Shown here: one piece after another, positions 27,090 to 39,321 of the stretch
How positions within the stretch are numbered: position 1 is the stretch's first letter
Layout of the letters: the number at the start of each line of letters is the position of its first letter
Source of the DNA: Rhodovulum sp. ES.010
GTDB taxonomy: Bacteria > Pseudomonadota > Alphaproteobacteria > Rhodobacterales > Rhodobacteraceae
Direction: 5' to 3'
DNA length: 64,000 nucleotides
Assembly (NCBI RefSeq): GCF_900142935.1
Contig: NZ_FSRS01000001.1
Location: 2,954,501 to 3,018,500, forward strand
Notes under the pieces: model-generated
Database searches by the model: none
What the model saw: only the letters and a program-made list of their open reading frames with translations
What the model was told of the DNA's origin: nothing
Made by a program: the position numbers and the translations under genes

Positions 27090-27974
27090 TCAGACCCGAA
27101 GCGCGACGCGCGCGGCCAGCCACGACACGAAAAGCACCCCCAGGTCGACGAGGAGAAGCGGCATCAGCGCCGGGTCGTCGGCGGCCATCGGGTGGGTGTA
27201 GAGCGCGAGCCCGGAGACCGGGCCGGGAAGCGCGACGAAGAGAATGGCGCTGGCGTTCGTCGCGAAGTGCAGCGCGATGGCCGGCCCCAGGGTGCCCGAC
27301 CGCGCGGTCAGATCGGCCGCCGCGACCGAGAAGGCGCCCGCCCAGAGCGCGACGGCGGACGCGTTCTGCCCCGTCATGTCCGGTGTGTAGTGGCCCCAGG
27401 CGAACAGCGCTGCGGGCAGTCCGATCCAGACGAGCGGCGCGCGGAACCGCGCGGCCAGTTGTTGTTGAAGGTATCCGCGGAAGAACAGTTCCTCCGCGCT
27501 GCACTGGATCAGGATCGCCGGCACCGCGAGCGGCAGGAGGGCGAACCAGCGCCCCAGCCCGAGTTTGGGCGCCAATTCCAGCCCGGTCGGCAACAGCGCC
27601 CACACCACGGCATAGAGCAGCGTGAGCGCCCAGAGGACTCGCGCGAACTGTGCCGCCGCCAGGGTGGGCGGGCCGGTCAGCGACACCAGTCCGCGGCCGT
27701 GCAGCAGGTTGGTCGCCGCGAGCGTGCCCGCGATCATGAAGAGGAAGGAGGCAAGCAGCCACAGCGCACCGCTCGCGGTCAGGGTGCTGACGAAGATGCT
27801 CTCGAAGATCGAGGCGGCGAGGTCCGGCCCGCGCAGCATGGTCACCACGCCGAAGGCGGCGTAGACCAGCCCGATCTGGACCGCGAAGACCACCACCGCG
27901 CCGACCACGAGCCGCCAGGGCGCGGACTGCGCGCGGGCGGGGCGGACCAGGCGTTCATGGGGGGCGTAGCGCAT
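27090..27974 (-). CDS. CPBP-family intramembrane metalloprotease (first of a tandem pair)
   Basis: A 294-residue multi-span membrane protein paralogous to the next gene. Active-site motifs are [16 protein letters not shown] and ALHFATNAS. The cytoplasmic N-terminus ([19 protein letters not shown]) is basic. The ATG at 27974 is preceded by AAGGA. The two genes are 62 bases apart on one strand and probably co-transcribed. ilvD runs divergently. The substrate is unknown. Confidence 0.88.
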   Translation of the reverse strand: MRYAPHERLVRPARAQSAPWRLVVGAVVVFAVQIGLVYAAFGVVTMLRGPDLAASIFESIFVSTLTASGALWLLASFLFMIAGTLAATNLLHGRGLVSLTGPPTLAAAQFARVLWALTLLYAVVWALLPTGLELAPKLGLGRWFALLPLAVPAILIQCSAEELFFRGYLQQQLAARFRAPLVWIGLPAALFAWGHYTPDMTGQNASAVALWAGAFSVAAADLTARSGTLGPAIALHFATNASAILFVALPGPVSGLALYTHPMAADDPALMPLLLVDLGVLFVSWLAARVALRV

Positions 27975-28086
27975 TCTCGGCGTCCTTGTCGGTGCGAGAC
28001 TAGACTGCCTCCCTGCGCCTATCAATCGCTTGTCTCGGCTCCGTCCGGGGGCTATTCCCGTGAACGACACGACCCCGGAGGACCCC

Positions 28087-29820
28087 ATGCTCAAGCGACC
28101 CGTCGACAAGTCCCGCCTGCCCAGCCGCCACGTGACCGAGGGCCCGGCGCGCGCGCCGCACCGGTCCTACTACTACGCGATGGGGATTTCCGAGGACGAG
28201 ATTCATCAGCCGTTCGTCGGGGTCGCCACCTGCTGGAACGAGGCCGCGCCCTGCAACATCGCGCTGAGCCGTCAGGCCCAGGCCGTGAAGTTCGGCGTCA
28301 AGGAGGCGCACGGCACGCCGCGCGAATTCACCACGATCACCGTCACCGACGGCATCGCGATGGGCCACGAGGGGATGCGGTCCTCGCTCGCCTCGCGCGA
28401 GGCGATCGCGGATACCGTGGAGCTCACCATGCGCGGACATTGCTATGATGCGCTGGTGGGGCTGGCGGGCTGCGACAAGTCGCTGCCGGGGATGATGATG
28501 GCGATGGTGCGGCTGAACGTGCCCAGCGTGTTCATCTACGGCGGCTCGATCCTGCCCGGCCGGCACGAGGGGCGCGACGTCACCGTGCAGGACGTGTTCG
28601 AGGCCGTCGGTCAGAACCAGGCCGGCAACATGTCCGAAGAGGCGCTGATCGCGCTGGAAAAGGTCGCCTGCCCGTCCGCGGGGGCCTGCGGCGGCCAGTT
28701 CACCGCGAACACCATGGCCTGCGTGTCCGAGGCGATCGGGCTGGCGCTGCCCAACTCGGCCGGCGCGCCCGCGCCCTACGAGAGCCGCGACCAGTATTGC
28801 GAGGCGTCGGGCCGCGCGGTGATGGACCTGATCGAGAAGAACATCCGCGCCCGCGACATCGTCACCCGCAAATCGCTGGAGAACGCCGCGCGCGTGGTGG
28901 CCTGCACCGGCGGGTCGACCAATGCCGGGCTGCACCTGCCGGCCATCGCGCATGAGGCCGGGATCGAGTTCGACCTGTTCGACGTGACCGACATCTTCCG
29001 CGACACGCCCTATTTCGTCGACCTCAAGCCGGGCGGGAAATACGTCGCCAAGGACCTCTACGAGGCGGGCGGCGTGCCGGTCATCATGAAGGAGTTGCGC
29101 AAGGCGGGCCTGATCCATGAGGACTGCATCACCGCCACCGGCCGCTCCATCGGCGAGGAGATCGACGTGGTCACGCGCGAGGCCGACGGCCGGGTGATCT
29201 ATCCGGTCGATGCGCCGCTTTCCCCCACCGGCGGCGTCGTCGGTCTGAAGGGCAATCTCGCCCCCGAGGGCGCCATCGTGAAGGTCGCGGGCATGGAGGC
29301 CGACGCCCAGGTCTTCACCGGTCCCGCGCGCGTCTTCGAGTGCGAAGAGGACGCCTTTGCCGCCGTGAAGGCCCGTGAATACGAGGAAGGCGAGGTCATC
29401 GTCATCCGCAACGAGGGCCCCGCGGGCGGCCCCGGCATGCGCGAGATGCTGGCCACCACCGCGGCGCTCTCGGGCCAGGGCATGGGCAAGAAGGTCGCGC
29501 TCATCACCGATGGCCGCTTCTCGGGGGCGACGCGGGGGTTCTGCGTTGGCCATGTGGGGCCCGAGGCGGCGCATGGCGGGCCCATCGCCCTGATCCGGAA
29601 CGGCGACATGATCACCATCGACGCGGTGAAGGGCGAGCTTTCGGTGGCGCTGACCGACGAGGAACTGGGCGCGCGCAAATCCGACTGGGCCGGGGCGAAG
29701 GATACCATCTACGGCTCGGGCGCGCTTTGGAAATATGCCCAGCTCGTGGGCTCGACGCGCAAGGGCGCGGTCACGCATCCCGGCGCCAACGGCGAGAAGC
29801 ATGACTACATGGATCTCTGA
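28087..29820 (+). CDS. ilvD: Dihydroxy-acid dehydratase
   Basis: Dehydrates 2,3-dihydroxy-acids in valine, isoleucine and leucine synthesis. The 577-residue IlvD/Edd protein carries the Fe-S cysteines in [27 protein letters not shown] and [16 protein letters not shown], plus [17 protein letters not shown] near the C-terminus. The start at 28087 follows GGAGG and gives the usual [13 protein letters not shown]; a longer frame with 19 more codons has no such site. The last 20 bases overlap the following lipoprotein gene. Confidence 0.97.
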   Translation: MLKRPVDKSRLPSRHVTEGPARAPHRSYYYAMGISEDEIHQPFVGVATCWNEAAPCNIALSRQAQAVKFGVKEAHGTPREFTTITVTDGIAMGHEGMRSSLASREAIADTVELTMRGHCYDALVGLAGCDKSLPGMMMAMVRLNVPSVFIYGGSILPGRHEGRDVTVQDVFEAVGQNQAGNMSEEALIALEKVACPSAGACGGQFTANTMACVSEAIGLALPNSAGAPAPYESRDQYCEASGRAVMDLIEKNIRARDIVTRKSLENAARVVACTGGSTNAGLHLPAIAHEAGIEFDLFDVTDIFRDTPYFVDLKPGGKYVAKDLYEAGGVPVIMKELRKAGLIHEDCITATGRSIGEEIDVVTREADGRVIYPVDAPLSPTGGVVGLKGNLAPEGAIVKVAGMEADAQVFTGPARVFECEEDAFAAVKAREYEEGEVIVIRNEGPAGGPGMREMLATTAALSGQGMGKKVALITDGRFSGATRGFCVGHVGPEAAHGGPIALIRNGDMITIDAVKGELSVALTDEELGARKSDWAGAKDTIYGSGALWKYAQLVGSTRKGAVTHPGANGEKHDYMDL

Positions 29821-30565
29821 TCCGCGGTCCGGGGCACTCATTGCACTTGCCGGGCTGGCGGCGCTCGCGCTTGCCGGCTGTGCCGGCGGCCCCGATGCGA
29901 CCGCGGGTTTCGGCGGCCTCTCCTTCTCACGCGCGGCGCCCCAAGCGGTCACCGTCGCTGGCGATACCGTGACCATTGCCGGGCCAGCGGGCTTTTGCGT
30001 CGAGAACAATGCGACCCGTGACGGCGACGACGGGGCCTTCGTGCTGATGGCAAGCTGTGCCGCCGTGACCGGGCGCGAGAACGCCCCCACTCCGGCGAGT
30101 GACGCGTTGTTGACGGCCTCCGTTGCGGCGAATGCCGGGCCGGGTGGCCGCCCCGAAGACCGCGCCATCGTGCTCGAACGGTTCTTCGCGTCCGAGGCGG
30201 GGCGTGCCGCGCTTGCCCGTGATGGCCGCGCCGCGAGCGTCGAGGTGGACGAGATGTTGGACCGCGACGGGCTGTTCGTCCTGCGGGCGCGCGACGACAG
30301 CGCCGGGCTTTTTCCGGGGCTGCGGAACGATTACTGGCGCGCGATCTTCGACGTGAACGGGCGCATCGTCACCGCCTCGGTCGTGGGCTTCAAGGCGCGG
30401 CCGATCAGCGACAGGGCGGGGCTGGCGGTCCTCTCCGACTTCGCGGACCGCATTCGGACGGAAAGTGCGGCGCTTGCACGGGCGCCCGGCGCTGCCGCCC
30501 CGGCCCAGTCAGAGATCGGACCGACGCCGCAAAAGACCGGCATTTTCGGATTCTTTCGGCGCTAG
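29801..30565 (+). CDS. Putative lipoprotein, conserved hypothetical
   Basis: A 254-residue protein with a lipoprotein signal: a hydrophobic run ([16 protein letters not shown]) ending in a lipobox LAGC with Cys27 as the lipidated residue. The mature part is beta-rich with [22 protein letters not shown] and [20 protein letters not shown], and ends GIFGFFRR. I do not recognise a named domain; similar proteins occur behind ilvD in Rhodobacteraceae (from memory, unchecked). The ATG at 29801 lies inside the ilvD 3' end, so translation may be coupled. Confidence 0.75.
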   Translation: MTTWISDPRSGALIALAGLAALALAGCAGGPDATAGFGGLSFSRAAPQAVTVAGDTVTIAGPAGFCVENNATRDGDDGAFVLMASCAAVTGRENAPTPASDALLTASVAANAGPGGRPEDRAIVLERFFASEAGRAALARDGRAASVEVDEMLDRDGLFVLRARDDSAGLFPGLRNDYWRAIFDVNGRIVTASVVGFKARPISDRAGLAVLSDFADRIRTESAALARAPGAAAPAQSEIGPTPQKTGIFGFFRR

Positions 30566-30637
30566 GTTTACCGGGAAGAAACCCGCCGGCGTCCTTAGTC
30601 GGGCGATCTGCAGCCATGCCCGAGACGGTCGCGCCCG

Positions 30638-33536
<2,899 letters not shown>

Positions 33537-33705
33537 CTTCAAGGGCTTGCGGGATCGCGGCGTGGCCCGGGCGCGCTTGCCGATGGGTTTCCGCCGTCCC
33601 GACGATCCGGCGATCACCCCAGTATTGTCGAGCGTCTTTCAAAATCCTGCCTGAATTGCAGAGGATTGTATCGGACAGCACGGGGGTGTGAGTAAGGATG
33701 TTCCG

Positions 33706-34608
33706 ATGGATCGACTGACCGAGATGGAGGCCTTTGCCACGGTGGTGGACCAGGGTGGCTTCACCGATGCCGCCAAGAAGATGGGAATCTCGAAATCCGC
33801 CGTGTCGAAGCATGTCTCGTCGCTGGAGGCGCGCCTGGGCGCACGACTCCTGAACCGCACCACCCGCCGCGTCAGCCCGACCGAAATCGGGCTTGCCTAT
33901 TACGACCGCGCCCGCAAGGTGCTGAACGATGCCGGCGAGGCCGACGCGCTGGTCACCTCGATGCAGTCGGCGCCATCGGGGCTGTTGCGCATCTCGGTCG
34001 CGACCGATTTCGGAGTGAATCACCTGTCGCCGCTTCTGGGCGACTTCCTTCTGCAATACCCCGACATCACCGTGAACATGGTGCTGAACAACCGCTACGT
34101 GGAACTGATTTCAGAAGGATTCGACATGGCGATCCGGGTCGGCGAACTGGAGGACAGCACCTTGCGCGCGCGCAAGCTGGCCGAGACGAGCAAGCGCATG
34201 ATCGGCTCGCCGTCCTACTTCCAGAAATACGGACGGCCGCAAAAGATCGATGATTTGAACGAGCACAAGCTGCTGCACTATTCCAACCAGGCCAGCGGCA
34301 ATGTCTGGAAGATCACCGCGCCTTCGGGTGAGAAACGCCAGGTGCGCACCGCGGGCTGGCTGACGGTGAATGACGGCCAGTCGCTGCTGAATGCCGCGAT
34401 CTCGGGCCTCGGCATCGCCTACCTGCCGAGCTTCCTGTTCAGGGAGGCGATCGAGAAGGGGTTGGTCGAAGAGGCGATCCCGGGCCTGCCGGTCGAGAAG
34501 CTGGGTATCTACGCGGTCTATCCCCCGGGCCGCTTCACCCAGCCCAAGGTCCGCGCCTTTATCGACTTCCTCGTGCAGCGGTTCTCCGGCGAGGATGCCG
34601 CCATCTGA
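33706..34608 (+). CDS. LysR-family transcriptional regulator
   Basis: A 300-residue LTTR with the winged HTH at residues ~1-60 (MEAFATVVDQGGFTDAAKKMGISKSAVSKHVSSLEARLGARLLNRTTRRV) and a periplasmic-binding-like effector domain (~90-295, AISGLGIAYLPSFLF). It is closest in pattern to the CrgA/DsdC-like group. The ATG at 33706 is preceded by AAGGA at good spacing; a GTG six codons upstream is the alternative. It is transcribed in the same direction as the flavoenzyme gene, 169 bases behind it. The effector is unknown. Confidence 0.9.
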   Translation: MDRLTEMEAFATVVDQGGFTDAAKKMGISKSAVSKHVSSLEARLGARLLNRTTRRVSPTEIGLAYYDRARKVLNDAGEADALVTSMQSAPSGLLRISVATDFGVNHLSPLLGDFLLQYPDITVNMVLNNRYVELISEGFDMAIRVGELEDSTLRARKLAETSKRMIGSPSYFQKYGRPQKIDDLNEHKLLHYSNQASGNVWKITAPSGEKRQVRTAGWLTVNDGQSLLNAAISGLGIAYLPSFLFREAIEKGLVEEAIPGLPVEKLGIYAVYPPGRFTQPKVRAFIDFLVQRFSGEDAAI

Positions 34609-34630
34609 TCGGGGCTGGCGGGCGGCGGCA

Positions 34631-35578
34631 TCAGTCTGTCGTGGTCAGGATCACCTCGACCCGGCGATTGCGCATCCGCCCCTCCTCGGTGCGGTTGGAG
34701 GCCAGCGGGGCGAGGAACCCGGCGCCGGCCGCCGCCACGCGGTCGGCCGGCGCATCGAGCGCGTCGATGAGATAGTTGCGCACGGCTTCTGCCCGCCGGC
34801 GCGACAGCGCGATATTGCTGTCCAGCGCTCCGACCGCATCGGTATGGCCCACGAGCATGATCGACCGGTTCGGCGTTTCTTCTAGGTAGCGCGCCAGCGC
34901 CTCGAGCGAGGCGAACTCGCCTGCTGTGAGCGTTGCTGACCCGGTCGCGAAGTCGAGACCCGCCAGCACCGCCCGCCCGTCGCGTTCCAACCGCTCAACC
35001 AGCGGGACCGCGTGCGTCAAAGGCGCCCCGTGACGGTCCGGTGCCGCGGGCGTCGCGGTCGGGGCAGAGGCCGCTGCGGTAATGCCGACACCGGTAACCT
35101 GCACGAAGGCGCGCGTGGCCGAGCGACTGACCATCAGGGTTACGTATTCCGGGCCATCGGCTCCCAATCGCCGCGCCGAGAGAAAGCGGAAATCGCCGAG
35201 GTCCACATGCATCGCCGGCTCGGGAAGGATATCGATGGCATAGCGGAAGTCGAAGCCGCCGCAGCGCGCGGCCGCACATTCGTGGATCACATGGAACCCG
35301 TCCGAGACCACCTGCGCGCGCAAGGCGGCCAACACCTGCCGGGTCGTCAGCCCCTGGAGCGGCTGTTGCCAGGCGCGGCGGGTGATCGGGCCTTCGGCGG
35401 TGATCGTCGGCACGGCGTTGCCGTCGAAATCGCCCACCGGGATCTCGGCGGTGCCCAGCGCCGACACCTGTTCTGCGGCCAGCGTCGCGGCGTCGGGCAG
35501 GTCCGGCGCCAATGCGCCGGCGCTCTTCGCCGCGAGCGCTGCGGCCAGGGTGCAGGCAACAAGGCGGGGCGCGCTCAT
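34631..35578 (-). CDS. Secreted OmpA-C-like domain protein
   Basis: A 315-residue exported protein: signal peptide MSAPRLVACTLAAALAAKSAGA, an unrecognised middle domain with a cysteine pair (CAAARCGGFDFRYAID), and a C-terminal OmpA-like peptidoglycan-binding domain (~205-315) with LDFATGSATLTAGEF, MLVGHTDAVGALDSNIALSRRRAEAVRNYLI and GRMRNRRVEVIL. It probably sits in the periplasm bound to the wall, since it has no lipobox or beta-barrel. Its start overlaps the stop of the AhpD-like gene (ATGA). Confidence 0.88.
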   Translation of the reverse strand: MSAPRLVACTLAAALAAKSAGALAPDLPDAATLAAEQVSALGTAEIPVGDFDGNAVPTITAEGPITRRAWQQPLQGLTTRQVLAALRAQVVSDGFHVIHECAAARCGGFDFRYAIDILPEPAMHVDLGDFRFLSARRLGADGPEYVTLMVSRSATRAFVQVTGVGITAAASAPTATPAAPDRHGAPLTHAVPLVERLERDGRAVLAGLDFATGSATLTAGEFASLEALARYLEETPNRSIMLVGHTDAVGALDSNIALSRRRAEAVRNYLIDALDAPADRVAAAGAGFLAPLASNRTEEGRMRNRRVEVILTTTD

Positions 35579-36150
35579 CGATGGGCGCCGTGATAGGCCT
35601 CGTTGGGGTCCATGCCTGACGCCGAGGCGATCCGGTTCGACATGTTGAAGAAGCCCGCGACGGCGGCGATGTCCCAGATGTCGCGGTCGGTGAAACCCTG
35701 ATCGCGCAGGCATTGCCGGTCCGGTTCCTCGATGCGGTGGCTTTCGAGCGTCAGTTTCTCGGCGAAGTCCAGCATCGCTTTCTGCCGTGCATCCAGCGGC
35801 GCGGCGCGGTAGTTCATCACCATGGCTTCGCCGAGCTTGGGGTCGCCCGACAACTGCCGCACCGCCGCGCCATGGGCGACCTGGCAGTACCAGCACCGGT
35901 TGATCGACGAGACCACCACCGCGATCATCTCGCGTTCCAGTTTGGTCAGCCCGCTGTCGCCCAGCATCAGGTCGTTATACATCGCGGTGAAGGCGTTCAG
36001 CTTGGCGATGTCGAAGGCGTAGGCGCGCAGCACGTTGGGCACGAGGCCCAGCTTCTCGGCGCAGATGTCGAAATACTTCTGCGTGTCCTCGGGAAGTGGC
36101 TCGACCGGCGGCAGGTCAAGCGCCGTGGGAAGGTCGGGGTCTTTGGTCAC
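35575..36150 (-). CDS. AhpD/carboxymuconolactone decarboxylase-like peroxidase-related protein
   Basis: A 191-residue all-helical CMD-family protein. The redox motif is NRCWYCQVAHGAAVRQL with the CxxC pair and the following His, as in AhpD and the 'uncharacterised peroxidase-related' family; DIAAVAGFFNMSNRIAS is the second family block. It would act as a thiol peroxidase or disulfide reductase. The start is GTG at 36150, three bases after the GNAT stop. It belongs to the cinA-GNAT-ahpD-ompA operon. Confidence 0.87.
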   Translation of the reverse strand: MTKDPDLPTALDLPPVEPLPEDTQKYFDICAEKLGLVPNVLRAYAFDIAKLNAFTAMYNDLMLGDSGLTKLEREMIAVVVSSINRCWYCQVAHGAAVRQLSGDPKLGEAMVMNYRAAPLDARQKAMLDFAEKLTLESHRIEEPDRQCLRDQGFTDRDIWDIAAVAGFFNMSNRIASASGMDPNEAYHGAHR

Positions 36151-36153
36151 TGC

Positions 36154-36876
36154 TCAGACCTTGTGCGGCTCCTTGGCTCTGTAGTGGTAGTGTCCCACAT
36201 TCTGCAGCCCCAAGGAAGCGTAGAGCGCCCGCGCGGGCGCGTTATCCTCGGTCACCAGCGCGACGATCTCCGAGGCCCCCTGGTCTTGCGCCCACACGGC
36301 CAGCGCCCGCATCATGTTGATGGCGGTGCCCTTCCGACGGTGGCTATCGGCCACTGCCAGCGCGTGGACGTAGCACAGCCCGTCATGGATCGCGGCGAAG
36401 CCGGCGCCGGCGGGGCGGTCGCTCTGACGGCCGAGCACGGCGGTCTTGGGGGCGGTCGAGCGGGCCATCACGGCGCGCCGCGCGGGGCCGATCCCGCAGG
36501 CGTCCCAGATCTCCTCCATGATCGCGAGCGGTTGCCACACTGTGAACGCGGTCACCGGCGGTGGTTCCTGGGCTACGGTCTCGACCGGCGCGGCGAGGAC
36601 GCACACCGGGTCGACGACCCGGTAGCCCCGCGCGTCCAGCACCTCGTCCAGCGCCTCGTCGCCCGGCCGGATCATGAAGAGCGGTACTTGACCCAGCCGC
36701 GCCATCGCCACCTCCGCCGCGGTGATGTCGCCCTCGCTCACCGGTCCCTCAACGGTCGCTGCCGAGACGCGCTGGCCGCCGCCCTGTCCCTCGCGGATCG
36801 TGACCGGGCCCAGTCGGGTCTTTGCCGCGGGCGGCCAGGTCGCCTCTTGCGCGGCGAACAGTCGTGCGGGCGTCAC
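36154..36876 (-). CDS. GNAT-family N-acetyltransferase
   Basis: A 240-residue protein with a C-terminal GNAT fold: YVHALAVADSHRRKGTAINMMRALAVWA contains the acetyl-CoA loop (RRKGTA), followed by ALVTEDNAPARALYASLGLQNVGHYHYR. The N-terminal half is a degenerate GNAT-like region. The substrate is unknown. The GTG start overlaps the cinA-like stop (GTGA). Confidence 0.85.
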   Translation of the reverse strand: MTPARLFAAQEATWPPAAKTRLGPVTIREGQGGGQRVSAATVEGPVSEGDITAAEVAMARLGQVPLFMIRPGDEALDEVLDARGYRVVDPVCVLAAPVETVAQEPPPVTAFTVWQPLAIMEEIWDACGIGPARRAVMARSTAPKTAVLGRQSDRPAGAGFAAIHDGLCYVHALAVADSHRRKGTAINMMRALAVWAQDQGASEIVALVTEDNAPARALYASLGLQNVGHYHYRAKEPHKV

Positions 36877-37604
36877 GCCACGGCCTCGGGAAACCGTGCG
36901 CAGAGCCGCGCCATGGCGGCGTCGATCTGCGTGCCGTCGGTGCCGCGGATCACGACATTGGTGCCGTAAATCCCGTCGCGCACGAAGGGGTAGGACCCGA
37001 TCGAGAGGTCGGGAAACTCGTTCGCCAGGGTGCGCAGGTCGCCCGCGATGTCGCCCTCGGCACGCCGGATCGTCAGGTTTTGCGACATCAGCGCCGTGCC
37101 GCCCGTCAACGTCGGCAGTACGCTTGCCACCATCGCTTCGAAGATCGCCGGCACGCCAGCCATGACGTGCACGTTGCCGATGGAAAAGCCCGGCGCCGCG
37201 GAAATCGGGTTATCTATCAGCGCCGCGCCCTCGGGGATACGCGCCATGCGCAGGCGGGACTCGTTCAACTCGCGCCCCATCTTCTCGCAATAGGCGCCCA
37301 TGATGGCGCGGGCGTCCTCGCGCACATCGATCCCGACGCCGAAGGCGGCTGCCACGGCATCCGCGGTGATGTCGTCATGCGTCGGGCCGATGCCGCCCGA
37401 GGTGAACACCGAGTCGTAGCCCTCGCGCAGCGCGTTCAGGGCCGTGACGATCCGCTCCTGGTCGTCCGGCACGATCCGCACCTCGGCCAGCTTGATGCCA
37501 TGCTTCACCAAGGCGCCCGCCAGGAAATGCATGTTGGAATCGCGCGTCCGCCCCGAAAGGATCTCGTCGCCGATCACCAGCATTGCCGCCGTTGGGTTGG
37601 CCAT
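36873..37604 (-). CDS. CinA N-terminal (molybdopterin-binding-like) domain protein
   Basis: A 243-residue protein with the MoCF-type domain of CinA: AMLVIGDEILSGRTRDSN, VPDDQERIVTALNALREGYDSVFTSGGIGPTHDDIT and NVHVMAGVPAIFEAM. The C-terminal nicotinamide-nucleotide amidase domain of full CinA is missing, as in many alphaproteobacteria. The N-domain of relatives is an ADP-ribose pyrophosphatase (COG1058). The ATG at 37604 is preceded by AAGGAGG, a strong site that supports this as the first gene of the operon. It is divergent from sfsA. Confidence 0.9.
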   Translation of the reverse strand: MANPTAAMLVIGDEILSGRTRDSNMHFLAGALVKHGIKLAEVRIVPDDQERIVTALNALREGYDSVFTSGGIGPTHDDITADAVAAAFGVGIDVREDARAIMGAYCEKMGRELNESRLRMARIPEGAALIDNPISAAPGFSIGNVHVMAGVPAIFEAMVASVLPTLTGGTALMSQNLTIRRAEGDIAGDLRTLANEFPDLSIGSYPFVRDGIYGTNVVIRGTDGTQIDAAMARLCARFPEAVA

Positions 37605-37649
37605 GCCCGCCTCCTTGCCCGGATACCTGCCCCGGTATAGGAGCAGGCC

Positions 37650-38366
37650 ATGCGCTTTCAAAGCCCTCTCGTGCCCGGTCGGCTGATCCGCCGCTACAAC
37701 CGGTTCCTCGCCGACGTGACGCTGGACAGCGGCGAGCAGGTGACGGCGCATTGCCCGAACCCCGGGTCGATGATGGGGCTGAAGGAACCCGGCCTGCGCG
37801 TCTGGCTGGAGCCGAATGACGACCCCAGGAAGAAACTGCGCTACGGCTGGCGGCTGGCGGAATTGCCGGACGGTCACTGGGCGGGGATCGATGCGGGCCT
37901 GCCCAACCGCGTGGTGCGCGAGGCGCTGGAGGCCGGGCAGGTGGCCGAGCTTGCGGCCTATGCAAGCGTTCGGCCGGAGGTCAAATACGGTGAGAAGAGT
38001 CGCGTCGATTTCCTGCTGACCGGCCCGGGCCTGCCGGATGCCTATGTGGAAGTGAAGAACGTCCATCTGCGGCGCCATGCCGATTGGGCGGAGTTCCCCG
38101 ACAGCGTGACTGCCCGTGGCGCCAAACACATGGCCGAGTTGGCCCGCATGGCCGAACTGGGGCATCGGGCGGCGGTGCTTTACCTCGTGCAGCGGACCGA
38201 CTGCGCGCGGTTTCGCCTCGCGGCCGATCTCGACCCCGCATATGCCGCCGCCGCGCGCAGCGCGCGGACGGCGGGTGTCGAGATGCTGTGCTATGGCGCG
38301 CGCATCGGTCCCGGGGGGGTGACGCTGTCCCATCCGCTGCCCTTGGACCTTGCGCCGCAGGATTAG
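37650..38366 (+). CDS. sfsA: SfsA DNA/RNA nuclease family protein
   Basis: A 238-residue SfsA protein, first noted as a sugar-fermentation stimulation factor and more recently placed among PD-(D/E)XK-like nucleases. Typical blocks are RLIRRYNRFLADV, HCPNPGSMMGL, YGEKSRVDFLL and the D-x-(n)-ExK-like AYVEVKNVHLRR. GTARGAKHMAELARMAE-like helices follow (DSVTARGAKHMAEL). It is divergent from the cinA-like gene (45 bases) and is followed by map. Confidence 0.95.
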   Translation: MRFQSPLVPGRLIRRYNRFLADVTLDSGEQVTAHCPNPGSMMGLKEPGLRVWLEPNDDPRKKLRYGWRLAELPDGHWAGIDAGLPNRVVREALEAGQVAELAAYASVRPEVKYGEKSRVDFLLTGPGLPDAYVEVKNVHLRRHADWAEFPDSVTARGAKHMAELARMAELGHRAAVLYLVQRTDCARFRLAADLDPAYAAAARSARTAGVEMLCYGARIGPGGVTLSHPLPLDLAPQD

Positions 38367-38399
38367 GCCGGCCTCTGGCCATTGCAGGTTCAGCGACTT

Positions 38400-39245
38400 A
38401 TGTTTCGCGCAAGAGATCATGGAGTTGCACTCTTGGACGAGAAATCCCGCGGTCGACGGACCAAGGACAATATCCGGCTTTACGACCCTGCGGATTTCGC
38501 GGGCATGCACATGGCTGGCCGCGTGGCCGCGGAAATCCTCGACGAGGTCGCGCCGCTGGTCTTTCCCGGCCAGACCACCGGCGAAATCGACCGGGTGATT
38601 ACCGAGTTGGTTGAGCAGAAGGGGTCGACCTCGGCCACGATCGGCTACAAGGGCTACCAGCACGCCAGCTGCATCTCGGTCAACCACGTGGTCTGCCACG
38701 GGATTCCGGGCGACAAGGTGCTGAAGGACGGCGATATCCTGAACATCGACGTCACCGTGATCGTCGACGGCTGGTTCGGCGACACCAGCCGGATGTATGT
38801 GGCCGGCAAGCTTAGCCGCAAGGCCGAGCGGCTGATCCAGGTCACCCATGACGCGCTGTTCAAGGGGATCGAGGCGGTCAGGCCCGGCAACACCTTCGGC
38901 GATATCGGGCATGCGATCCAGTCCTTCGTGGAAGGCCACCGGATGAGCGTGGTGCGCGATTTCTGCGGCCACGGGCTGGGCCGGGTGTTCCATGCGCCGC
39001 CGAACGTGCTGCATTACGGCCAGCCGGGCGCCGGGCCGGTTCTGGAGGAAGGCATGTTCTTCACCATCGAGCCGATGGTGAATCTCGGACGGCCCGAGAC
39101 CAAGATCCTCGCCGACGACTGGACGGCGGTGACCCGCGACAAGTCGCTCTCGGCGCAGTTCGAGCATTCGGTGGGGGTGACGGCGGACGGCGCCGAGATC
39201 TTCACCCTGTCGCCCGCTGGGCTTTTCCACCCGACATATGCGTGA
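38400..39245 (+). CDS. map: Type I methionyl aminopeptidase
   Basis: Removes the initiator methionine from new proteins. The five metal ligands are visible: Asp in LNIDVTVIVDGWFGDTS (two), His in DFCGHGLGRVFH, Glu in FFTIEPMV and Glu in AQFEHSVGV. His in ASCISVNHVVCHGI also lines the site. The start is uncertain: ATG 38400 gives 281 residues but has a poor ribosome-binding site, while TTG 38433 (LDEKSRGRRTKD) has GGAG eight bases before it and gives 270. No N-terminal SH3-type extension is present. Confidence 0.94.
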   Translation: MFRARDHGVALLDEKSRGRRTKDNIRLYDPADFAGMHMAGRVAAEILDEVAPLVFPGQTTGEIDRVITELVEQKGSTSATIGYKGYQHASCISVNHVVCHGIPGDKVLKDGDILNIDVTVIVDGWFGDTSRMYVAGKLSRKAERLIQVTHDALFKGIEAVRPGNTFGDIGHAIQSFVEGHRMSVVRDFCGHGLGRVFHAPPNVLHYGQPGAGPVLEEGMFFTIEPMVNLGRPETKILADDWTAVTRDKSLSAQFEHSVGVTADGAEIFTLSPAGLFHPTYA

Positions 39246-39321
39246 CGGTGTCCGGCTGGCCTTCGCCGCGCGCGCACTAGGTTAGCCGACAAGCGCGAGC
39301 GGCAGGAGGAGAGCGCCACAG

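Noticed and set aside
28000..30168. A 722-codon minus-strand frame opposite ilvD
   Set aside because: Antisense artefact; no recognisable domain and ilvD is unambiguous.
36873..39230. A 785-codon minus-strand frame extending the cinA-like gene through sfsA and map
   Set aside because: Only the last 243 codons resemble a protein family, and AAGGAGG marks the ATG at 37604. The rest is antisense to sfsA and map.
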